NCBI GenBank assembly: GCA_965283955.1
Contig: CBDIQW010000001.1
Span: 3,658,001 to 3,722,000 of the forward strand
Direction of reading: 5' to 3'
Source of the DNA: Emticicia sp965283955
GTDB taxonomy: Bacteria > Bacteroidota > Bacteroidia > Cytophagales > Spirosomataceae
DNA length: 64,000 bases
Below are positions 54,568 to 64,000 of this stretch, in pieces (the first letter of the stretch is position 1; the number at the start of each line of letters is the position of its first letter). The notes under the pieces are model-generated. The model was not told where the DNA came from. It did not search any database and was given only the letters and a program-made list of their open reading frames with translations. Position numbers and translations under genes: made by a program.

Positions 54568-57436
54568 TTAATTTTTACCGCTTCCACTCACCCCGCCAGC
54601 AGCAGGAGTACCTGTAGCAGGTTTTTTATCAAAATCGCCCGCTTTTACGATTGAAATCTTCTTAGGGTCGATGAATTTCTTGATAGCACCGTTTACTTGC
54701 TCAGGCGTAAGAGCCTCGACTTTTTTCTCAAAATCGGCATCGAAGGCGAGCGTGCGGTCGTAGTACAAGTAATTATTCAAGCGACTCGAAAGCTCGTTGT
54801 CTTGCGAGCGAGAAACGCTACGGCTTTGCAACCAACCCGATTTGGCAGCTTTCAATTCGTCGGCCGTGAAACCTTCGTTCACTACTTTTTCGATTTCTTC
54901 GTAGAAAGCCTTTTCGAGTTTTTCAGCATTTTCTGGAGCATAAATGGCATAAGTCATGAAGCTACCCGATTTGTCGAACGGACTTCCCGAAAGGTTTGAA
55001 CCAACACCATAGCTGATACCTTCTTTCTGACGAATTCTAACCGCCAAACGTGAACTCAAAAATCCACCACCGAGCATATAATTACCCAACAATAATGCAG
55101 GATAATCGGCATCGGTTTCTTGCAATGGAAGGTTCTGACCAGCTAAGAAAAGTGCATTGGCTTTATCAGGAGTTTTGATGGCACTATTCGACGGCGAAAT
55201 TTCTTGGAAAACTGCTTGAATGCGTTTGAATGGTACTGGTGATTTCCAAGAACCAAAGTTAGTGCTGATACTTTTACGCACAGTCGCTTCATCAAAATCT
55301 CCAACAACTGACATCGTAGCGGCCGAAGCTCCGTAGAAATCTGTATAGAATTTCTTAACGTCTTCGAGTTTTACGTTTTTGTTGTTTTCGATACTTTCTT
55401 CAGATACGTCGAACATAACGCACATCCGATTTCGGATAAGGATTCATCATGCGTTGAAACGATGTAAATGCCAACGCCTGTGGGTCGCTTTTTTGAGATT
55501 CAACCTGAGCCAAAATTTCTTGTTTCATGGTTTCAAATTCTTTCTCATCGAAAATAGGATTTTTCAAAATGTCATTCACAATCGCCAAAACTTTCGGTAA
55601 ATTATCTTTGGTTGATTCAATGCTTATACCCACATTGTTTCCGCCACCGCCGATGTTTACCTGTGATTTGAGCTTATCGAGGGTGTCTTTCAACTGTTGA
55701 CGGCTCAAGGTTTTTGTGCCTTTATTCAACATCGAGGCCGTATATTGTGAAATCGTAGCCTTGTTTTGGAGGCTTTGCTCATCGCCCATGCGTAGCGTGA
55801 TGTTTGCTCGTACTGAGTTTCCACGAGTCGATTTTGGTAATAAAGCATATTCCAAACCATTTGGCTCTTGTCCACGCTTCGTGCGGCTTTCGATATTGGC
55901 TGGCGATGGGTCGAAGGCTTCGCCTTGTGCCACAACTGCACGACCTTTATAGTTTTTCACTAAAGCATCAACATCTGGTGATTCTGGTACTTTCACACGG
56001 TCAGGATTTTCTTCTGGAATAAATACCCCAATCGTGCGGTTCGATGGTTTGAAATAGTATTTTGCTACACGTTTTACGTCATCAACCGTAATTTTTTCGA
56101 GAGCATCACGGTAGATGAAAATCAGACGCCAGTCGCCTGCACCCATGTATTCGCTCATTTGTAAGCCTACACGCTCACTGTTGCGAAGCGTGAGTTCTAA
56201 ACCTTTTAATGCTTCGTTTTTCGCACGTTCAACGTCTTCTTTCGTAAATTCCATTGTGCCTACGCCATCGAGCATCGTTAGTAATGCTTTTTTTGTTTCC
56301 TCCAAATTCTTTTCTTTTAAAACACTTAGACCAAAATAGAAGAAAGTTGGGTCTTTGTTTGTGAACGAATAGGCATAAAGACTTGATGCCAATTTGGTTT
56401 CTACTAATGCTTTGTAGAGTTTTCCACCAGGTTGGCTTGTTAAAATCCCCTGCAAAACATCTAAAGCTGGGTAATCTGGGTGGCTATTTGAGCAAATATG
56501 ATACGCCACACCAATGGCTTGCACATCACCCACACGACGAAGCGTAACCGAACGCTCGCCATCTTGCACTGGCTCAACTGTGTAAGTTGGTTGTAATTTG
56601 CGAGTCGGGCGAGGAATTCCACCATAAATATTCCTCGATTTATCATTTTAAGCACTTTGGCTTCGTCAAACTTTCCATGCAACCAACAAAATAGCGTTAT
56701 CAGGTTGATAGTATTTTTTGTAGAAAGCCTGCAAATTGTCAATTGGCACTCGTTCGATGTCTTCACGTGAACCAATCGTTGAGTTTCCGTAGTTATGCCA
56801 CAAATAAGCAGTCGAAATTACTCTTTCACTTAACACACTTTCGGGGTCGTTTTCGCCTGATTCAAACTCATTTCTTACTACTGAAAACTCTTTTTCGAGG
56901 TCTTCTTTCTTGATAAATGAGTTTATCATACGGTCAGATTCGAGGTCTAAAGCCCAACGGAGATTTTCTTCGGTTGAAGCAAAAGTCTCGAAATAATTGG
57001 TACGGTCGAGCCACGTAGTTCCGTTTGGTCTTGCACCGTGGTCGGTCAATTCTTGCGGAATATTGGTGTGTTTCGTAGAACCTTTAAACACCATGTGTTC
57101 GAGCAAGTGAGCCATACCAGTTTCGCCGTAGCCTTCGTGGCGAGAACCAACCAAATAAGTAATGTTTACGGTAGCCGTTTGTTTCGATGGGTCGGGGAAA
57201 AGTAAAACTCGAAGACCATTGCCAAGCAAATATTCGGTGATACCTTCAACCGAAGTAACTTTTACAGGTGCTGGAATTGGAGTTTTTTCTTCAACAGCCG
57301 TAACCTTTCCTTTCTTTTTACGTTTTTTCTTTTCTTTTTTCTGTGCGAAAGCATCGCCACCAATCAAGAAAATACCTACAAGCATCATTACGATGAATTG
57401 CTTGAGGTTCAGGGTTCGGTAATAGTTTTTTAACAT
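54568..57436 (-). CDS. M16-family (pitrilysin-like) zinc peptidase, three frameshifts
   Basis: Exported two-module M16 peptidase of about 956 residues, starting at 57436 (MLKNYYRTLNLKQFIVMMLV; signal ends DAFAQ) followed by a KKEKKKRKKK linker. The active module has HLLEHMVFKG (HxxEH inverted zinc motif) and the downstream ENDPESVLSE glutamate. The second module (from NGLEYALLPKSTRGNSVRA) lacks the motif, as expected. Breaks: near 56677 (LLVA to GKFDEAKVL), near 56630 (one T gives GIFYGGIPRPTRK) and near 55412 (one T gives RYVFDVSEES). Each is repaired by a single base. Confidence 0.85.
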
Positions 57437-57588
57437 AATTTTTTGTTGGATTAATTGTGTAAATAATAGGCGAGGAGTAAAAACCACTAACCTGCATTAT
57501 ATAACGAAGAAACGTTTTAGAATGGTAAATTACAAATAAAAAATGTTAAAAAGCGTTTAGTGTTGATGAAAGGTCTGAGACTACGCAC

Positions 57589-57638
57589 AAAACCTGTAAG
57601 GTCTTTTCAGACGGAGTTGCCCAAACCTTGCAGGTTTT
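57589..57638. repeat. Second copy of the AACCTGyAAGGT palindrome
   Basis: AAAACCTGTAAGGT (57589-57602) pairs with ACCTTGCAGGTTTT (57625-57638) around 22 bases, matching the element at 19078-19111. It ends 5 bp before the TAACTTTG box of the helicase gene. Confidence 0.6.
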
Positions 57639-57642
57639 TTAA

Positions 57643-57650
57643 TAACTTTG
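57643..57650 (+). promoter_or_regulatory. Putative -7 element (TAACTTTG) of the helicase gene
   Basis: TAACTTTG matches TAnnTTTG only 4 bp before the assumed ATG at 57655. If used, transcription would start inside the first codons, so the true start may be further in (for example an internal start) or the box is not functional. Confidence 0.3.
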
Positions 57651-57654
57651 TTAC

Positions 57655-60600
57655 ATGCAAAAACTCCTCAAAACATACCTTCGTCGGCTTACCAATCTTA
57701 CGTCACGCAATCGTTCGTTGTTGTTGCTCAATTTACCTCAGGAACAATTTCTTGATTTACACCAACTTGATTTTCTGGATAATAAGCCTTCGTTTGAGTT
57801 AATCAACCAACTCATTGCTCAGAGATCGCAAATTTCGCTTTGTGATGTGATGGATAGTCGTTTAGAAAAAGTAAACGAAGCGAGTAAAATTCTTAGAAAA
57901 ATAGCCCGAACCGAAGCATTTATCGAGCAGGAACGTGGAGCAGAAGACCTATATGTAGGTTATCCGTTTATCAAAGGAAAACTTTCAGATGGTACGGTGG
58001 TGCGTTGTCCGCTGTTGTTCTTTCCAGTAACACTTAAAAACGATGGCAGGAAATGGCTACTCGAAAAACGTGACGAAAGTATTAGCTTGAATCGTAGTTT
58101 TTTGTTGGCTTATTCGCACTTTAATCAGATAAAAATCAACGATGATTTGCTCGAAACTTCATTTGATGATTTTAGTAAAGAAAGCCTTGTTTTCAGAACA
58201 CAATTGTATGAGTTATTGAAAAATAGCCCCGTTGAAATTAATTTTAATCAAGATAATTTTACGGAACAACTCACTGATTTTCAGAAGTTTACAAAATCAG
58301 ATTTAGAACAACTTGAACACAACGGCGAACTCAAACTTTTTCCGCAAGCAGTTTTAGGTATTTTCCCGCAAGCGGGTTCTTATTTGGTGCCTGATTATAC
58401 AGCCCCCCCCGCCCCCGATGGGGGAGCTATTTTAAGTTTACCTATGGTAAACTTATTTAAAAGTGAAGAATCGGTAGCTCCCCCATCGGGGGCGGAGGGG
58501 GCTGTCCGTGAAGAAAACTCCTTCCTCCCTTTTTCCATCGATGCTTCGCAAGAGCGTGCTATTCAGCATGTTAAATCGGGACAGTCTTTGGTTGTGCAAG
58601 GCCCGCCAGGCACAGGGAAATCTCAGTTGATTGCCAATTTGGTGGCAGATTTTACTTCAAGAGGGAAAAAAGTTTTGGTAGTTTGTCAGAAACGAGTGGC
58701 ATTGGATACCGTTTATCAGCGGTTAGAAAAAGCCCAAATGACCGATTTTGTGGCTTTGATTCATGATTTTAAGAATGATAGAAAGTCGCTTTTTGAGAAA
58801 ATTACGAATCAGATTGAGCGAGTTGAAGAATATCAAAAGAAAAATAAAAGCCTTGATGCGATTTTTCTGGAGAGAAATTTTACACAAACCAGTCGCCGAA
58901 TTGATAAACTTTCAGAAGAGTTGCAAGCCTTTAAAAATGCCCTTTTTGATGAATTAATCTGTGGAATGTCGGTCAAAGAATTGTATCTGACAAGTAGTAG
59001 TCAAAAGCCGTACATCGAACTTGGAGATAAGTATAAAGTTTTTACTTTCAATGATTTAACTGATTTTGAGAGCCGATTGAAACGTTATTTTCAGTATGAG
59101 CAAAAGCTACAATCGAGCGAGGAGTACGAGTTTTGGAAAAACCGAGTTTCGTTTGCTAATTTTACTTTTGCCGATGTCCCGAAAATCAAAAATGCCATTG
59201 CCGAAGTAGCCGATTTCCAGACAAAAAACTTCACCCGTTTTTCTATTACCGAACTAAATAATCTTGATGAAAGCATAGTACAACAATTCTCCGAATTGTT
59301 TGTCAGCGAAGAAGTTACAGAGATTTTTAAAGCAGTAAAAAACGAAAAAAAATACTTAGTAAACCGACAATTTGACCTAAAAAAAATCAGTGCCGAAATC
59401 CAAGAACTAACCAACCAAAATTGGATAGAAACTACCTTGCCAACTGAGCAGCTTTTACTTAGAAAAAGCCAAGTTGAGCAAGCGTGGGCAGCCAGTAAAT
59501 CGGGATTGAGTTGGTTTAGTTGGAAGTTATTTTCTAAAGATAAAAAGGCCGTTGAACAACTGCTTTTTCAGAATCGTTTGTTATTGCAAAACACTGATTT
59601 AGAGATACTTATCAATAAACTCAATAATAGAATTGCATTTGAAAATTTGAAAGATAAGCTGGCAAAAAAAGAGATTTATATCGATGCAAGAGAAGAGGCC
59701 GAAGTAATTTTGCAAACTTTGAAAAATTATATCTTTGGTAATGAAGCATATACTCTTTACACGGCCAATAATTTTCTTCAAAATGATAATTTTTCGTTGG
59801 AATATTACGCAGATTTAACACTTCTTATAAAAGAAGTAAAGCAAAAACTACCTCAGTGGAAGGTCTTTTTGAGTGATTGGCAGATAAACATCCTCATAAA
59901 TTACTCGGAGAATGGTTTAGCAGAACTCTTCGACTACCTCCAAGAAGAAGATAGCCTCAAAAATTCTTTCAGCCATACCGAATTGGAGATTATCGAAAAA
60001 TTGACAGAAAACCCCGATAATGCCACCGAAGTTTTTCAGAATTCTTTGCGTTTGGCTTGGATTCAGCACATTGAGGCACTTTACCCGATTTTACGAAGTG
60101 TGAGTTCGCTCAAAATGCAGCAAATGGAAGATGAATTGCAAGAAAGTGTTTTACAAAAACAGGCTTTGAGTCAAGAAATTGTGCTACTTAAACTACGTGA
60201 AAAAACATATAAAGATTTACTAATCAATCGTTTGCAAAATGTGGTTTCTTATCGAGAATTGCACCATCAAACCACCAAAAAACGAAAATTATGGTCGGTT
60301 AGAAAAGTTTTGGAGGGGTATTCTGATGAGCTTTTCAAGCTCATTCCGTGTTGGATGGCCTCGCCCGAATCGGTTTCAGCGATGTTTGAAATGAAAGAAG
60401 CCTTGTTTGATTTAGTGATTTTTGATGAGGCTTCTCAGTGCTTTGCCGAGTACGGTATTCCTGCCATTTACAGAGGAAAACAGCTTGTTGTAGCGGGCGA
60501 TTCGAAGCAACTCCAACCTAATGATTTATATCAAATTCGTTACGAAGAAGATTTGAGTGAGGAAGAGCCTATTTTAGAAATAGATTCTCTACTCGATTTG

Positions 60601-61499
60601 GCGGCTCAATACTTGCCACAGGCTTCGCTGATGGGGCATTATCGCAGTCAATCGCTTGATTTAATTGGTTTTTCTAATCAGTTTTTCTATAAAAATTCTT
60701 TGCGTTTATTGCCTCATTATGAGCAAATTAGCCTTAATCAACCTGCTATTAATTATATAAAAGTGGAAGGTGTTTGGGAGAAAAATACGAACGAGCGTGA
60801 AGCCCGAAAAGTGGTAGAGTTGGTGACCGAACTACAACGAACTTCCCCGAAAAAAGCATTGGTGTTGTAACTTTCAATCATAAACAAGCAGAGTTGATTG
60901 AATTACGAATTACGAATTACGAATTACGAATAAATGCCCAATTTTCTGTAAAAAACATTGAAAATATACAGGGAGATGAATTTGATATTGTGGTTTTTTC
61001 GGTGGGGTATGCTCCCGATGCCAATGGTCGATTATTGATGAATTTTGGTACGTTGAATCAAACTGGGGGTGAGAATAGGCTTAATGTGGCAGTTACTCGT
61101 GCGAGAGAAAAAATTTATGTCGTGAGTAGTATTTTGCCGCATCAACTCAATGTAGAAAATGCCCAAAATGAATGCTCGAAATTGCTGAAAAAGTATTTGG
61201 AATATGCACTCGCAATATCGAATGGCGAGTTTTTGCACGAGCCAAATCTGCCCGAAAGTTTCCGAACAGATTGGTTTTTAAAAGAACAGTTAAAAGTTCG
61301 TAATAATCAGTATATCAGCGAATTACCTTTTGCAGATTTGACCGTAAAAACCGCCAATGGAAAATACGAATCCTTGATTTTGACGGATGATGATTTATAC
61401 TTCGAGGCTATTTCTCCGAAAGAATCGCACGCTTATTTACCGATGAATCTCAAAGCCAAAGGCTGGAAATTTGAGCGTTTTTGGAGTCGGAATAAGTAG
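57655..61499 (+). CDS. DUF4011/SF1 DNA/RNA helicase, frameshifted and carrying repeat insertions
   Basis: Superfamily I helicase of the Upf1-like group, about 1281 residues over two frames. N-terminal DUF4011-type domain (about 1-200: LTNLTSRNRSLLLLNLP, YVGYPFIKGKL), Walker A GPPGTGKS at 316-323, a long coiled-coil insertion (about 370-850), Walker B D924-E925 in FDEASQCF, GDSKQLQP, GHYRSQS and, in the second frame, ENIQGDEFDIVVFSVGY and NRLNVAVTRAREKIYVVSS. One extra A in the A6 run at 60850-60855 joins the frames as SPKKSIGVVTFNHKQ. A palindromic element (residues about 249-284) and a 7-bp tandem repeat interrupt the protein. Function unknown; similar proteins occur in defence islands but no partner is here. 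Confidence 0.85.
58399..58505. repeat. Palindromic element inserted in frame in the helicase gene
   Basis: Arms 58399-58429 and 58475-58505 are 31 bp each with one mismatch; the middle holds a second perfect hairpin (58434-58442/58446-58454). The arms contain CCCCCGATGGGGG, like the elements at 39104 and 54536. The element is read as about 36 Pro/Gly/Ala-rich residues (TAPPAPDGG ... APPSGAEGA). Confidence 0.85.
60903..60930 (+). repeat. Tandem repeat (TTACGAA)x4 inside the helicase gene
   Basis: Four exact 7-bp units encode ELRITNYELRI-type residues between the conserved TFNHKQAELI and NIENIQGDE motifs. The unit is of the kind found in intergenic spacers. Confidence 0.8.
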
Positions 61500-61542
61500 T
61501 CTTCAGTGGGCAGTTTCCAGTTAGGAAATATAGTAATTTATT

Positions 61543-61702
61543 CATTGCCGTCTAAGCGACCCTGTCTGCTTTAGCTGACGGATTGCAGAAAAAAAGTAAA
61601 CCAATTTGACTTTAGTCGAACCATGTGTTTAGACTAAAGTCAAATTGGTTTTTATAAAAGTATCCGTCAGTTAAAACTGACAGGGTCGCTTAGACGGCAA
61701 TG
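61543..61702. repeat. Nested palindrome, 160 bp, between helicase and terC
   Basis: Outer arms 61543-61583 and 61662-61702 (41 bp, three mismatches) enclose inner arms 61598-61617 and 61632-61651 (20 bp, perfect). T-rich bases flank the inner hairpin on both strands, so it can terminate both convergent genes. The whole looks like a small repeat inserted within another. Confidence 0.85.
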
Positions 61703-61734
61703 AAAACATATAAATAACCATTAAAAAATGGTTT

Positions 61735-62802
61735 CTATGCCTTTGCCTCTTTCTTTTCAGGAATCAAAACCGAAGCCAGAATACTGGTTGCCAAGATTCC
61801 CACAATCACAATCAGTGAGTGCGTATTCGTAAAGCCCAACCCTTCCATTTGGTGGTGGAGAAGCATTTTTGCACCAATAAATGTCAACAATACGCCTAAT
61901 CCAAGAGGTAGATATCTGAAAAGTCCCATGATGCTTGATAAGAAGAAGAACATCGAACGAAGCCCCATAATGGCAAAAACATTAGAGAAAAATACAATGT
62001 AGGGGTCTTTCGTAATTGAGAAAATTGCAGGAATAGAATCAACCGCAAAAACCACATCCGTACCCGCAATTACGAGCATCACCAAAAAAAGTGGCGTGAT
62101 ATACCATTTCTTATATCTTTTGTGATAAATCAAGAAGTTATCGGTCACGTTTCTTTTGTAAACATTGAAGATTTTCGAAGCAACTTTCACTACAGGGTGA
62201 TTAGCCGGTTCGATTTTTTCTTCCTCTTCTTCTTTACTAAAGAAAATTTTCAGACCTGTATAAACCAAAAATCCGCCGAAAATATAAAGAATCCACTCGA
62301 ATTCTTGAATCAAGGCCGCACCGATAAAAATAAAGATAAAACGCAACACAATTGAGCCAAGAATACCCCAAACCAATACTTTTTTGTAGAATTTTTCGTG
62401 AACACCAAACGAACTAAAAATCAAGATGAACACAAAAATATTATCGACCGAAAGCGAATATTCGGTCAAATAACCCGTCAGATAGTCAATAGCCATGCTG
62501 TTTTCAAAGGCTTGTAGAGCAGCATTGAAATCGGTTGGCAGTTTTAGTTTGTCGTAATATTTTAGTCTGACAGATTCGAGGTGCGAAGCATCGCTAATAT
62601 CATGAATCAGATAGCCGTATTGACGTAAAAAGAAGAAAAAACCGATGGCCAAAGCCACCCAAACGGCACTCCAAAGCCCCGCTTCTTTGAAACTTACTTT
62701 GTGGCTGGTTGATTTACTAAAAGCTCCTAAATCGAAGGCCATTACTAATCCCACAAAAATCGAGAAACAGATGAAAAATATTATTTCGTTTGAAAAAGTC
62801 AT
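61735..62802 (-). CDS. TerC/Alx-family membrane protein
   Basis: 355 residues, about nine membrane segments. TerC signatures are clear: VGLVMAFDLGAFSKS, LSVDNIFVFILIF and the second-half AGTDVVFAVDSIPAIFSITK, with acidic residues in membrane helices that may bind metal. Family members are linked to tellurite resistance and, for Alx, manganese export. FSKEEEEEKIEP marks the cytoplasmic loop. Alx of E. coli is controlled by a yybP-ykoY riboswitch; I see no such structure in the 267-bp upstream region (62803-63069), which holds only AT-rich and short repeated phrases. Confidence 0.92.
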   Translation of the reverse strand: MTFSNEIIFFICFSIFVGLVMAFDLGAFSKSTSHKVSFKEAGLWSAVWVALAIGFFFFLRQYGYLIHDISDASHLESVRLKYYDKLKLPTDFNAALQAFENSMAIDYLTGYLTEYSLSVDNIFVFILIFSSFGVHEKFYKKVLVWGILGSIVLRFIFIFIGAALIQEFEWILYIFGGFLVYTGLKIFFSKEEEEEKIEPANHPVVKVASKIFNVYKRNVTDNFLIYHKRYKKWYITPLFLVMLVIAGTDVVFAVDSIPAIFSITKDPYIVFFSNVFAIMGLRSMFFFLSSIMGLFRYLPLGLGVLLTFIGAKMLLHHQMEGLGFTNTHSLIVIVGILATSILASVLIPEKKEAKA

Positions 62803-63069
62803 AAAATCAAGTTTTTAATAAATATACAGTTTAATTTTGGCATTTTGTTTGATAGTTTGGTGATTGGTTATTTGTAAACTTGCTACTGGTTGAGTACTAA
62901 TATTTTACAATATTTGAGATGATTTAAACAATCATCAACAACCAGTCTCCAGTAACCAATAACTAATAACTAACCCCAGCATTTGCAATTCAAGAGAAAC
63001 ATGCTGTATTTTGTAACAAAGTTTCAACAGAATTGATTTGCAAAATTGCACCGAAAACTCGAATAATTC

Positions 63070-63810
63070 ATGTATAATGGTAAAAAAGTAGTCATCGTTA
63101 TGCCAGCGTATCGTGCATCGCTAACGCTTGAACGTACTTACAAAGAAATCCCTTTTGATATTGTTGACGAAGTAATCTTGGTTGATGATTACAGCCCCGA
63201 TAATACGGCCGAAGTAGCTAAAAGTATTGGTATTCAGCACGTTATTCGCCATGATATAAATAAAGGCTATGGCGGAAATCAAAAAACTTGCTATACAAAA
63301 GCCCTTGAAATTGGGGCAGATATTGTAGTGATGGTTCACCCCGATTATCAATACACCCCGAAGCTAATCAGAGCGATGGTGAGTATCATCGGCGAAGATT
63401 TATATCCAGTAGTTTTTGGTTCAAGAATCTTGGGCAAAGGTGCTTTGAAGGGCGGAATGCCACTTTATAAGTACATCGCTAACCGTTTCTTGACGCTCTC
63501 GCAAAATATTTTGATGTCGCAAAAGCTTTCAGAATACCACACAGGCTACCGTGCATTCTCACGTGAGGTGTTGCAAGCTGTGCCGTTTAAAAAATGCGAT
63601 GATGATTTTATTTTTGATAATGAAATGATTGCTCAAATCTTCGCAAAAGGCTACGAAATTGCTGAAGTAACTTGCCCAACCAAATATTTCGATGAAGCAT
63701 CTTCTATCAATTTTGTGCGTAGTTCAAAATACGGTTTGGGTGTTCTTAGAGTATCATTCCGTTATTTCTTGAATAATCTTGGTATTTTTAAATGGGATTT
63801 GTTGAACTGA
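63070..63810 (+). CDS. Family 2 glycosyltransferase (polyprenyl-phosphate mannose/glucose type)
   Basis: 246 residues, no membrane segment except a hydrophobic C-terminus. GT-A fold with KKVVIVMPAYRASLTLERTY, VDEVILVDDYSPDNTAEVAK, the DxD-like MVHPDYQY, GSRILGKGALKGGMPLYKY and FDNEMIAQIFAKGYEIAEVT. It is closest in look to DPM1-like transferases that charge undecaprenyl or dolichyl phosphate with a sugar. Likely in cell-surface glycan or lipid synthesis. It is followed by a perfect-ended inverted repeat. Confidence 0.88.
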   Translation: MYNGKKVVIVMPAYRASLTLERTYKEIPFDIVDEVILVDDYSPDNTAEVAKSIGIQHVIRHDINKGYGGNQKTCYTKALEIGADIVVMVHPDYQYTPKLIRAMVSIIGEDLYPVVFGSRILGKGALKGGMPLYKYIANRFLTLSQNILMSQKLSEYHTGYRAFSREVLQAVPFKKCDDDFIFDNEMIAQIFAKGYEIAEVTCPTKYFDEASSINFVRSSKYGLGVLRVSFRYFLNNLGIFKWDLLN

Positions 63811-63813
63811 AAA

Positions 63814-63871
63814 TTACCACTAAGATTCACCAAGCAAATTCTCCGTGTAACTTAGTGTTTCTTAGTGGTAA
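63814..63871. repeat. Inverted repeat TTACCACTAAG...CTTAGTGGTAA
   Basis: 21-bp arms (63814-63834 and 63851-63871) with three mismatches around a 16-base loop, right after the glycosyltransferase stop. Its form suggests an intergenic palindromic repeat. Confidence 0.7.
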
Positions 63872-63926
63872 ATAATCTACGCTCGGTAAAAACAAATTTC
63901 CCTCCTCATAATCAACGAAAGTTAAC

Positions 63927-64000
63927 ATGTCAGTTATTATTTCTCCAATTTCCGAAAGTTTAAAAACTTTTCTCGAAACAAAAGGTTATTCTAAAATCAT
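63927..64000 (+). CDS. Start of a gene cut by the window end, possibly 3-dehydroquinate synthase
   Basis: An ATG at 63927 opens a frame to the window end: MSVIISPISESLKTFLETK then GYSKI. The pattern (short start, LxxFLxxxxYSKI) is like the N-terminus of Bacteroidota AroB, the shikimate-pathway enzyme, but 24 residues are too few to be sure. The frame is open and has a good start. Confidence 0.4.
   Translation, partial: MSVIISPISESLKTFLETKGYSKI

Noticed and set aside
54697..54999. Plus-strand frames opposite the M16 gene (also 55716-55952, 56115-56339)
   Set aside because: They lie fully inside conserved coding sequence of the M16 peptidase and have no recognisable features.
57655..61499. 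Helicase as part of an anti-phage defence island
   Set aside because: No nuclease, methylase or other defence partner is adjacent; the neighbours are an M16 peptidase and terC.
62803..63069. yybP-ykoY-type manganese riboswitch before terC
   Set aside because: The region is AT-rich with short repeated phrases and lacks the conserved helices and loop of that riboswitch.

Overview
The window is low-GC DNA from a gliding-type Bacteroidota, most likely a member of the Cytophagales (an Emticicia- or Arcicella-like relative is my guess; the genus cannot be settled from sequence reading alone). The evidence is a gldH lipoprotein gene, a type IX secretion (T9SS) type A C-terminal domain, several secreted proteins ending in the Bacteroidota Gly-Cys-Asn tail, a SusC-like TonB-dependent receptor, CcmF, and promoters of the Bacteroidota form TTTG-N19-21-TAnnTTTG. 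I found no rRNA, tRNA, CRISPR array, insertion sequence or prophage.

Layout. 0-4.3 kb: a frameshifted AEC-family transporter, then a NarL-type regulator with its TPR-containing histidine kinase, divergent from a stand-alone LytTR protein. 4.3-13.3 kb: four secreted proteins in a row (an M60-like metalloprotease with a T9SS domain, an M23 peptidase, and two ELWxxDGT-repeat proteins), preceded by a 13-codon fossil of a lost relative's C-terminus. 13.4-18.2 kb: a cysteine-less thioredoxin-fold protein, CcmF and a small 4-TM protein. 18.3-27.3 kb: a membrane metallopeptidase, purD, a RelE-type toxin/antitoxin pair, a RicT-like PSP1 protein, GldH, a LON-domain protein and an S9 peptidase. 27.5-36.4 kb: a sugar-nucleotide epimerase, Kup, an enoyl-CoA hydratase, a very large PQQ-type sugar dehydrogenase with carbohydrate-binding modules, a lipoprotein and a flavin reductase. 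36.6-43.3 kb: two ECF sigma/anti-sigma modules on the minus strand, separated by oxyR. 43.4-47.3 kb: a Uma2 nuclease-like protein, nrdB, an M48 protease and a DUF2064 transferase. 47.4-52.3 kb: a TonB receptor, an MTR-kinase-like phosphotransferase and a secreted nucleoside hydrolase, a plausible nucleoside-scavenging unit. 52.3-64 kb: an XRE regulator pair, CvpA, MscL, an M16 peptidase, a DUF4011/SF1 helicase, TerC, a GT2 glycosyltransferase and the start of what may be aroB.

Two window-wide themes stand out. First, at least eleven single-base indels split nine genes: AEC transporter, purD (2), antitoxin, epimerase, kup, nucleoside hydrolase, M16 peptidase (3) and helicase. In most cases adding or removing one base in a short homopolymer restores a full-length family member. 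The antitoxin of an intact toxin and purD are among them, so sequencing error is more likely than gene decay. Second, palindromic intergenic repeats are abundant and have entered coding sequence. One forms the C-terminus of an ECF sigma factor and also covers the start region of its anti-sigma gene; another inserts about 36 residues into the helicase; a third (a 7-bp tandem repeat) lies in the same helicase gene.
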